Positions 25,777 through 32,643 of a DNA stretch of 64,000 nt are shown piece by piece; the first letter of the stretch is position 1; each line of letters opens with the position of its first letter. The notes under the pieces were generated by a model. That model saw only the letters and a program-made list of their open reading frames with translations, did no database searches and was not told the DNA's origin. The stretch lies in the NCBI RefSeq assembly GCF_017312365.1, contig NZ_BLJI01000003.1, positions 1-64,000 on the forward strand. The letters are read 5' to 3'. The stretch is from Chroococcus sp. FPU101 (GTDB taxonomy: Bacteria; Cyanobacteriota; Cyanobacteriia; Cyanobacteriales; Microcystaceae). A program made the position numbers and the translations under genes.

Positions 25777-27318
25777 TTATCGTCTTCTCCACCAAGTCAC
25801 ACCCGCTAGAATCAAACTTAATAAAGGTAAAATAATGATTGATAAAGCAAAGATTAGATTAGCTTGAAAAGGGGTTAAATTAATTCTTCTGTTTTCGGGC
25901 TCTTTAGCACGAATCGATAAAACGGGTTGCTCTCTATTGGATAACCATTCTACTGAATTGAGAAAAACATCGCCATTTAATTGTTGCTCAAACCAGCCAT
26001 CGGTTGCAAATGTTGAATTACCAATCACCACTAATTTAGACGTTTTAGAATTAAGATTGCGGGTTAAAGCAACACCTAAATCAAAAGGCCCTGCAAGATC
26101 TTTTGTTGGATCAAAGCTAATTTCCGTTGAATCTAACTCACTTTCAGCCCACATTTGATCACTGGTGACTAATAAAGAAACTGCTTCAACATTAGGAGTT
26201 TTGACAGTTGCGATCGCTCTAGAAAAAGGATAAATTGAAATATTATTACCAAACTCTTGAGTAATCGGATGCTCACCGTAGCGGGTAATTAAGGGAGTTG
26301 CAGGGCCTAGATTTAACATATTTCCTGAACCAGAACCATCTAAAATTACTCTTTTATCTAGTTGAACTCCCCAGGTTTTTAATAAAGGTTCTAGCCCTAA
26401 ATCTGTTTCTGGATCAATTAATAATAAAAGACTGCCTCCTTGTTCAGAATATTTTTGAAGGGCGGCAACTTCTTGCGGAAATAATTTACGTTTTGCACCC
26501 GCTAAGATAATTAAATCAGTATTATTGGGTATTGCTGATTTTTCAGCTAAATTTAATGGATTAATTTGATAGCCTCTTGCTGCTAAATCATTAACGGCTT
26601 GTGATAAACTTGATTCACCTGTTTGTAGTGGGTGTTCACCATGTCCTTGTAGAAAATAAATGTTTGAAACTCGATTACTTTTAATAGATTCGATGGCGTT
26701 GGTTAATTTAATTTCTGATAAAGCTTCTGTTTCATCTACCAGTTTCAACGATTGTTTTTTATCCCCATATTGTAAATAAATTCGTGATAAATCACCAGAT
26801 GAAATCTTTTTAAAATCTTGAACTAATCCGGGTTGACGGTCTGGGTCAATAATTTCATAACTAAATTGTGGGCTTTTTCTTTTATAATTATCTAAAACTT
26901 CTTGTTCGATGAGATTCGATTGAGAATCTCGTTCAAAAATCCATACTTTAACGGGTTTTTGCAGATTTTGTAAAACTTTTTCAGTTTGAGGAGATAATGA
27001 ATAAAGTTGATTTTCTGTAAAATCAATGCGATGGGGAAAACGAATCGATAAAAAGTTAATTAATCCTAATAATACTAATACAGAAATAGTAGCAATAAAA
27101 GCATCGGTTCCTGCTTGAGTTGAACGTCTTTTCCAAAAACCTTGACCAAAATTTTTAGATAAGATAACCCATAAAAATAAAATAACTAATCCTGAAATCA
27201 ATAATCCAATTGATAACGGACTCCAAATACCTGAGATTAAACCTGATACGATTCCCGCAGTCAGTAAAAATAAGCTTGGAATAAATAGATATTTAATAAT
27301 TGTTTTTTGATTAATCAT
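25777..27318 (-). CDS. GldG-like ABC-associated membrane protein
   Basis: 513 residues. Membrane helices near the N-terminus (about 9-55 and 73-93) and one at the C-terminus (ANLIFALSIIILPLLSLILA, ending WWRRR) bracket a large extracytoplasmic domain. That domain has YSLSPQTEKVLQNLQKPVKV, YFLQGHGEHPL and LDKRVILDGSG, typical of the ABC-associated auxiliary domain of GldG. In Bacteroidetes GldFG with GldA serve gliding. In cyanobacteria the set is widespread and its substrate is not settled. The gene abuts the permease gene with no gap. Confidence 0.87.
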   Translation of the reverse strand: MINQKTIIKYLFIPSLFLLTAGIVSGLISGIWSPLSIGLLISGLVILFLWVILSKNFGQGFWKRRSTQAGTDAFIATISVLVLLGLINFLSIRFPHRIDFTENQLYSLSPQTEKVLQNLQKPVKVWIFERDSQSNLIEQEVLDNYKRKSPQFSYEIIDPDRQPGLVQDFKKISSGDLSRIYLQYGDKKQSLKLVDETEALSEIKLTNAIESIKSNRVSNIYFLQGHGEHPLQTGESSLSQAVNDLAARGYQINPLNLAEKSAIPNNTDLIILAGAKRKLFPQEVAALQKYSEQGGSLLLLIDPETDLGLEPLLKTWGVQLDKRVILDGSGSGNMLNLGPATPLITRYGEHPITQEFGNNISIYPFSRAIATVKTPNVEAVSLLVTSDQMWAESELDSTEISFDPTKDLAGPFDLGVALTRNLNSKTSKLVVIGNSTFATDGWFEQQLNGDVFLNSVEWLSNREQPVLSIRAKEPENRRINLTPFQANLIFALSIIILPLLSLILAGVTWWRRR

Positions 27319-28155
27319 TTATTTTTGTTGAAAACGTAAGGCTTCTATCGATTGAGCAGTTAAAAATATTCCTAAAATAATATAACTAACAAAAAGAACT
27401 AAGCTACTACTATCAAAAATTCCTCTAATAAAATTATTATAAGGCTCAAACCAAGATAAATGTGATAAAGCTTCTTTAGAAAAAAAGCCAATCTTTTCTC
27501 CAATCTCACCGCCAATTCTATTTCTAAAAAATCGTTCTGTACTGTCACCTATCACATCAAGTAACCAAATCGCTAGGACTAAAATAAAAGTAATAATGTA
27601 AGCTAAAATTGAACTGTCAGTCAAAGACGAAATAAACATCCCTAAAGATAAAATCGCGGCGGCTAGTAGAATAATACCCAAGTGAGCTAAAAGCATTGTA
27701 TTAAACTGTACGGGAGGACTGGCAGCACTATAAATAATTATTTCATAAATCCAAAAGGGAATAATCATAACTGTGAAAAAAGTAATTACACCCAATAATT
27801 TACCAACGGCTACTCCCCAATTAGTTAAAGGAGATGTTGCTAATAGCTCTAGAGTTCCTAGTTTTCGTTCTTCGGCATAAAGTCCCATAGAAAGAGCAGG
27901 TAAAATAACGAGAAGTAAGGAAAAAACAATAATACCCCAAAAACTATTCAAGAATTCATAAGCAATATCTCTCGATAGCAAGATTCCTGATTGTTCTTGA
28001 GTCGCCACATCTAAAACAATACTAAACAAAAGAGAATTAAAGAAAAAACCTGCAATTAACCAGAAGATACCCATAATAATATAAGTAATGGGTGAGCTAA
28101 AATAACTCAAAAATTCCTTTCTAAAAATTGCCAAAATATTAGATAAATATATCAT
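27319..28155 (-). CDS. ABC-2 type permease (GldF-like)
   Basis: 278 residues with six membrane helices. It starts with NILAIFRKEFLSYFSSPITY, the normal opening of this permease type, and contains EERKLGTLELLATSPLTNW, the coupling helix motif seen in ABC-2 permeases. It should pair with the upstream ATPase. Its start overlaps the ATPase stop by 4 nt, and its stop is immediately followed by the GldG-like start. One four-gene leftward operon: ATPase-permease-GldG-DUF4340. Confidence 0.88.
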   Translation of the reverse strand: MIYLSNILAIFRKEFLSYFSSPITYIIMGIFWLIAGFFFNSLLFSIVLDVATQEQSGILLSRDIAYEFLNSFWGIIVFSLLLVILPALSMGLYAEERKLGTLELLATSPLTNWGVAVGKLLGVITFFTVMIIPFWIYEIIIYSAASPPVQFNTMLLAHLGIILLAAAILSLGMFISSLTDSSILAYIITFILVLAIWLLDVIGDSTERFFRNRIGGEIGEKIGFFSKEALSHLSWFEPYNNFIRGIFDSSSLVLFVSYIILGIFLTAQSIEALRFQQK

Positions 28156-29102
28156 TTTTCTTTGACTTCTCCAGTTCCGATAACTTCCAAAAAAATGTCT
28201 TCTAACGTTGGTCGTTCGCGCCGCATTTCCAAAAGTCCCAAACCAGAATTAACAATGATTAATGCGAGATCTTTACCGATTTCTTGACCCGATTGAGCGA
28301 GAATGGAAACAGCAGAATGTGTCGTAGAATCAATCGGTTTGAGTTGTATATCAATGACATCTGGAACCCTTTTTAATTGAGGTAAAATCGTGGTGATATC
28401 GCCTTCAACTTCAATTTCATAACTTGATTTTAGAGGATTATTTTGAGTGGGATTAGCTGGAATATCGGTTTTAACGATTTGTCCTCGATTAATAATCGTT
28501 ACCCGATCGCAAGTCATACTCACTTCTGGCAAAATATGGGTAGATAGAATAACCGTGTGTTGTCCTGCGAGACTTCTAATCAGATTGCGAACTTCGATAA
28601 TTTGTTTGGGGTCAAGACCGACCGTCGGCTCATCTAATATAATGACTGGTGGATCATGAACGATCGCGCTTGCAATTCCGACTCGTTGTTTATAACCTTT
28701 AGAAAGCTTCCGAATCAAAACCTTACGTTTTTCGGTTAACTGACAACTACGAATAGCAGAATTCACCCGTGAAACGCGATCGCCAGCGACAATTCCTTTA
28801 ATTTGAGCCACAAAATTAATAAACCCTTCTACCGTCATATCGGGATATAATGGGGGATTTTCAGGTAAATAGCCAATTCTTTGACGGACTTGCATTGACT
28901 GTTCATGAATATCATAACCAGCAATTCTCGCGGTTCCTGTAGATGACGGAATATAACCTGCTAGAATTCGCATGGTTGTCGTTTTTCCTGCCCCATTTGG
29001 CCCTAAAAAACCGAGAATTTCCCCACTATTGACCGAAAAATTGACATCTTGGATCGCTACTGTTGAACCATAAATTTTACTAAGGTGTTCAACTTCAATC
29101 AT
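28152..29102 (-). CDS. ABC transporter ATP-binding protein (GldA-like)
   Basis: 316 residues. The nucleotide-binding domain has Walker A GPNGAGKTTT, Q-loop YLPENPPLY, signature LSKGYKQRVGIA, Walker B VIILDEPTVGLD and H-loop ILSTHIL. A C-terminal extension of about 80 residues (SYEIEVEGDITTILPQL...) ends with RRERPTLEDIFLEVIG, usual for ABC-2 drug/polysaccharide ATPases. It powers the permease encoded next. First gene of the four-gene operon; the substrate is unknown. Confidence 0.9.
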   Translation of the reverse strand: MIEVEHLSKIYGSTVAIQDVNFSVNSGEILGFLGPNGAGKTTTMRILAGYIPSSTGTARIAGYDIHEQSMQVRQRIGYLPENPPLYPDMTVEGFINFVAQIKGIVAGDRVSRVNSAIRSCQLTEKRKVLIRKLSKGYKQRVGIASAIVHDPPVIILDEPTVGLDPKQIIEVRNLIRSLAGQHTVILSTHILPEVSMTCDRVTIINRGQIVKTDIPANPTQNNPLKSSYEIEVEGDITTILPQLKRVPDVIDIQLKPIDSTTHSAVSILAQSGQEIGKDLALIIVNSGLGLLEMRRERPTLEDIFLEVIGTGEVKEK

Positions 29103-29161
29103 GCTGAATACAAAATCAATAAAGTAAATCTATTATCGCGCTTTTAAGTAAAAATTCGATT

Positions 29162-29578
29162 TTAGGGTTTCAGCCAACCCGAAGAGAAGGCTAAATCTAG
29201 ACACCAACGCGCTACAGCAAAACAAAATAAACTTTCTCCAACAAAAAGACTTAAGCTTAAAGCATGATCGTTTAATCCGTTGCTGGTTTCTAAAGGGACT
29301 AATCCGCGCACTAAACCAAACGCTAAAACGGCTCCATCTTTGAGATGAGGATTTTCTTGATTTTGTACAATATAACGATAGGTGACTCCAAACAAAAAGC
29401 CACTTAAACACGCAATGGCAAGTTGTACCCAGCCCAAAGGTATTAATTCTGTTAGTAATCTCAGTTGAATGAGTAGCGTAATCAGATAGGCTAAAGTAAA
29501 AGCAAAGGCAGCGAGAATCCCGATTTTAAGCGACTCAATGCGTTCGGCTACTGTCAGAGTGGTGTGATTGTGATTCAT
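29162..29578 (-). CDS. Conserved small integral membrane protein
   Basis: 138 residues with four hydrophobic segments: IGILAAFAFTLAYLITLLIQ, VQLAIACLSGFLFGVTYRYI, GAVLAFGLVRGLVPLE and a C-terminal LSLFVGESLFCFAVARW. It looks like a cyanobacterial conserved membrane protein; I know no function. It is divergent from petN with only about 75 bp between the starts, so the promoters must be close together. Confidence 0.8.
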   Translation of the reverse strand: MNHNHTTLTVAERIESLKIGILAAFAFTLAYLITLLIQLRLLTELIPLGWVQLAIACLSGFLFGVTYRYIVQNQENPHLKDGAVLAFGLVRGLVPLETSNGLNDHALSLSLFVGESLFCFAVARWCLDLAFSSGWLKP

Positions 29579-29652
29579 CTATGGCGACCAAATTTGAAGT
29601 ATCATGATTGCTATAGTCATTATCAAAGGAAATGTTATTCTTTTCAAAGCTT

Positions 29653-29742
29653 ATGGATATTTTGACACTTGGTTGGGTTGCCATTCTTGCTCTATTCACT
29701 TGGTCTATTTCAATGGTCGTCTGGGGGCGTAACGGTTTTTAG
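29653..29742 (+). CDS. petN: Cytochrome b6f complex subunit VIII (PetN)
   Basis: 29 residues: [18 protein letters not shown] continues to end in VVWGRNGF. This is nearly the family consensus for PetN, the smallest cytochrome b6f subunit, a single helix needed for a stable complex in the thylakoid membrane. It is below the size cut-off of simple gene finders, and a longer false frame overlaps it. The next gene starts 2 nt after the stop, suggesting co-transcription. Very confident. Confidence 0.95.
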   Translation: MDILTLGWVAILALFTWSISMVVWGRNGF

Positions 29743-29744
29743 TA

Positions 29745-29912
29745 GTGGAATCTATTACTTTACCAAACATTTTGTTTTTTTCGTCTCTAGCTCTATTGAT
29801 TATAGTCAGTGGCGGTGTGATCTATTTAACTGCCATAGAATGGCGCGATGCTCGCGCACGTGCTTCGCACGCACGTCGTCTTCGAGATCAAGACAAAAAA
29901 GTAGGAAGATAA
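29745..29912 (+). CDS. 55-residue single-span membrane protein downstream of petN
   Basis: GTG start at 29745, TAA at 29912. An N-terminal helix (LFFSSLALLIIVSGGVIYLT) is followed by a charged, Arg/Ala/Lys-rich cytosolic or stromal-side tail (AIEWRDARARASHARRLRDQ). The tail contains a GC-rich stretch (29851-29878) with CACGTGCTTCGC, a 12-mer that recurs at 61601-61612. It may therefore be enlarged by a repeat. It is 2 nt after petN and before a strong terminator, so the two form one transcript. I think similar small proteins exist in other cyanobacteria, but I know no function. Confidence 0.75.
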   Translation: MESITLPNILFFSSLALLIIVSGGVIYLTAIEWRDARARASHARRLRDQDKKVGR

Positions 29913-29915
29913 AGG

Positions 29916-29947
29916 AAAAGGTGTACTGATAAATAGTACACCTTTTT
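29916..29947 (+). terminator. Rho-independent terminator of the petN operon
   Basis: AAAAGGTGTACT (29916-29927) pairs perfectly with AGTACACCTTTT (29935-29946), with a 7-nt loop GATAAAT and a closing T run. It starts 4 nt after the stop codon of the 55-residue gene. Confidence 0.92.
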
Positions 29948-29978
29948 AACTGGCGTGAAAGTTTAGGCTAATATCGTT

Positions 29979-30000
29979 CCCTCTCAAAAGTAGGAGAGGG
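29979..30000. repeat. Short dispersed hairpin CCCTCTC...GAGAGGG, copy 2
   Basis: CCCTCTC (29979-29985) pairs with GAGAGGG (29994-30000). Same arms and flanks as 25178-25198, with a slightly different loop. It lies 12 bp past the end of the CARDB-subtilase gene. Confidence 0.55.
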
Positions 30001-30012
30001 ATTAGAGTATGA

Positions 30013-32643
30013 TTAACTGATCTGACCGTGAAGATCTATGAGTGAAAAAACAAATGGATCTTCAAGATCTAAAGTTGTGAGGGTGCTAATTGTAGGAGTG
30101 CTATTAGTGGGAAGTAGAGTTGTCACGGCTGTACTTGTAATAATTTGACGCACAGACGCATCAGTTAAATTAGGATTAGCACTTAACATTAAAGCAACAA
30201 CTCCCGCAACATGGGGACTAGCCATCGAAGTACCAGACATTGAGCCATATCGATTGTTAGGTAAAGTCGAATTCGATGATCCTGGTGCAGTCACATAAGC
30301 TAGGTTTGGATTTTGCCCTGCTTTATTAGAATAGCTTGTTGTAGCCCCATTAGAACCCGCCGCACCAACCGCTAGACCCCACTGTAAGGCATGACTAGCG
30401 GGCAGTAGGGGACTCGACAGACTACTATTACCAGCAGCCATCACAACAATCACCCCTCGATTTGAGGCATATTGAATAGATTCTCTGATGCGTCCATCCT
30501 GATCTAAAGTATTACCACCTAAGCTCATATTAATCACTCGCGCCCCGTTATCAACAGCATAGCGAATTGCATTATTAACATTTCCCCACTCATCGCCACC
30601 GCCAATGACTTTAAGCGGCATAATTTTAGCATTATAGGCAACTCCAGTATGACCGATGCTATTACGGCTTGCTGCAATAATCCCAGCGACATGAGTACCA
30701 TGTCCATTAGTATCTGATGGGGCGTTATCGTTGCTCACAAAATCCCAACCTCTGACATCATCGATAAAATTATTTCCATCATCATCGATACCGTTGTTGG
30801 GGATTTCATCTGTGTTAGACCAAATGTTATTAATCAAATCAGGGTGATTATAGTCAACACCTGTGTCAATCACCGCAACCGTAATTCCTTGCCCCGTATA
30901 ACCTGCATTCCAAACTTCGGGGGCTTGAATCATGTCAACACCCCAACTTTGTGTATTAGCAACATCGCCGAAAGAGGCGAGATTTAAAACTCTTGCGACT
31001 GCTGCCGATGCGTCAACCACACCATATCCTTTAGAATTTGAAAATTTCGTGTTCTGTGCATCAGTGACGGTTACTCGAATCATCGTCATATTATTTGTCT
31101 CATTGCTTTCGGCGATGTCGCTTAAGTGATCAGTTACGGCAATCAGATAATAATTATTTGTGCCATTAGCGATTAAACTGGGGTTCAAATATAAGCTCGC
31201 CTCTTCTAATCGAAGGGTAGAACTTCCTAATTCTCTTACACTATTACTTCCGAGGAGAATATCGCTAGTGGTATTCAAAATAGCATCAGTAGATAGATAA
31301 AAAGCAGTCGTTGATCTGCCACTTGCTGCGCCATTGTTGGCTATGGTATAGGGAATAGTTGATAAAATGCCTGTTGAAAGAGATGTTACAGGAATATTCG
31401 CCACGGTTAGATCTGGACGCAGTAATGGATTAATTGTGATTGTTTTGACTAATGTATTGTTATTTTCATTACTTTCAGTTACAGTACTATTCGGGTCAAT
31501 TCTAGCGATTAGATTGTAAGTGCCAGCGGTAACTCGACCAGGATCAAAAAATACACTACGATTTCTTGAAATTGGAACTCCAAAGGGCGTACTACTCGTT
31601 GCCATGTGGGAGCCGAGGTCGATATCAGACGCATCGATTGTATTATCAGTAGATAAGTAGAATCCGATATAACTGTAACCAATATAGCCAATATCGATGT
31701 TACGAATGGTATAAGAAAGATTGATATAACCACCCACATTCGCGTTCTGAGGAACATTTAATTTTTCTACGGTCAAATCTGGCTGCGGGGGATATTGGAA
31801 ATTGAGCGTAATTCTGGCAACGTTATTAGTCTCGTTACTTTCGGCGATAGAATTGGTGCTATCAGCAATGGCGTATAAATTATAGACACCTGGACTTAAA
31901 CCATCATAAATCGCTAAATAGTCATTACTTTCAGCACGTGATGTCCCTGCGTTGAGGGCAGCATCAGTACCCCCATTCGCTAAAAAGGTTGGTATATAAT
32001 CATCAGCATTTCCGATAATGGTATCAGCAGAAACAACATATTTAGTAATCGAGGTACCTACAACCGCATTACCTGTGTTGTTGAGAGTATATTTGGGGAC
32101 AAAACCATAACCCTGTACGACTGAATTTGTTCCGTTATTTGCACTAAAACCAGAGATGCTTAAATCACTGCTCAGTGTTATGCTTCGCATAGCGATATTA
32201 TTGGTTTCATCACTTTCTGCGATCGCGGAGTCGCTATCAGCTTGCGCTAAAATCTGATAGGTTCCCGCATTGAGATTATTAGCAAGTGTTAAAGCAATCG
32301 ATCTTGAGCTTGAAGCTTGTCCCGCCAAAGCCGAGACTATATCGCTACCTAATAATGTATCCGTTGCCTCTAAAACGTTATTGCTCGATAAATAAAATTT
32401 AGTTTTACTAGATACTGCGTCTAAAGAGCCTTGATTTTTGATGGTATAAGAAACAGATAAATTGAGTCCGTTGACGGTTACAGAGAGAGGATTAATAATT
32501 AAATCTGGTACACCAGGATCAGTAATGATTACAGTCTGATAACTCAAGTTATTATTTTCATTGCTTTCAACTACTACATTATCGTCATCTGAAAGAGCCA
32601 ACAGATAATAGGTTCCTGCATTAATTGTATTGCTAATCGCCAA
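30013..32643 (-). CDS. C-terminal part of frameshifted CARDB-repeat subtilase (S8 protease)
   Basis: 876 residues from a TTG. It holds about four CARDB/Ig-like repeats (starts such as PDLIINPLSV, PDLTVEKLNV, PDLTVANIPV). A complete subtilase domain follows with the catalytic triad: Asp in VAVIDTGVDYNHPD, His in NGHGTHVAGIIA and Ser in GTSMASPHVAGVVA. It begins mid-way through a CARDB repeat, and the previous gene ends in the same repeat in another frame. I therefore read both as one ~1750-residue secreted protease broken by a 1-nt deletion near 32655. Alone, this part lacks an N-terminus and an export signal. Confidence 0.85.
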   Translation of the reverse strand: MAISNTINAGTYYLLALSDDDNVVVESNENNNLSYQTVIITDPGVPDLIINPLSVTVNGLNLSVSYTIKNQGSLDAVSSKTKFYLSSNNVLEATDTLLGSDIVSALAGQASSSRSIALTLANNLNAGTYQILAQADSDSAIAESDETNNIAMRSITLSSDLSISGFSANNGTNSVVQGYGFVPKYTLNNTGNAVVGTSITKYVVSADTIIGNADDYIPTFLANGGTDAALNAGTSRAESNDYLAIYDGLSPGVYNLYAIADSTNSIAESNETNNVARITLNFQYPPQPDLTVEKLNVPQNANVGGYINLSYTIRNIDIGYIGYSYIGFYLSTDNTIDASDIDLGSHMATSSTPFGVPISRNRSVFFDPGRVTAGTYNLIARIDPNSTVTESNENNNTLVKTITINPLLRPDLTVANIPVTSLSTGILSTIPYTIANNGAASGRSTTAFYLSTDAILNTTSDILLGSNSVRELGSSTLRLEEASLYLNPSLIANGTNNYYLIAVTDHLSDIAESNETNNMTMIRVTVTDAQNTKFSNSKGYGVVDASAAVARVLNLASFGDVANTQSWGVDMIQAPEVWNAGYTGQGITVAVIDTGVDYNHPDLINNIWSNTDEIPNNGIDDDGNNFIDDVRGWDFVSNDNAPSDTNGHGTHVAGIIAASRNSIGHTGVAYNAKIMPLKVIGGGDEWGNVNNAIRYAVDNGARVINMSLGGNTLDQDGRIRESIQYASNRGVIVVMAAGNSSLSSPLLPASHALQWGLAVGAAGSNGATTSYSNKAGQNPNLAYVTAPGSSNSTLPNNRYGSMSGTSMASPHVAGVVALMLSANPNLTDASVRQIITSTAVTTLLPTNSTPTISTLTTLDLEDPFVFSLIDLHGQIS

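Noticed and set aside
29669-29929. 86-residue plus-strand reading frame over petN
   Set aside because: It overlaps petN and the 55-residue gene in another frame, has many Cys/Ser/Arg in an unnatural pattern, and lacks any family resemblance. petN is a near-consensus match.
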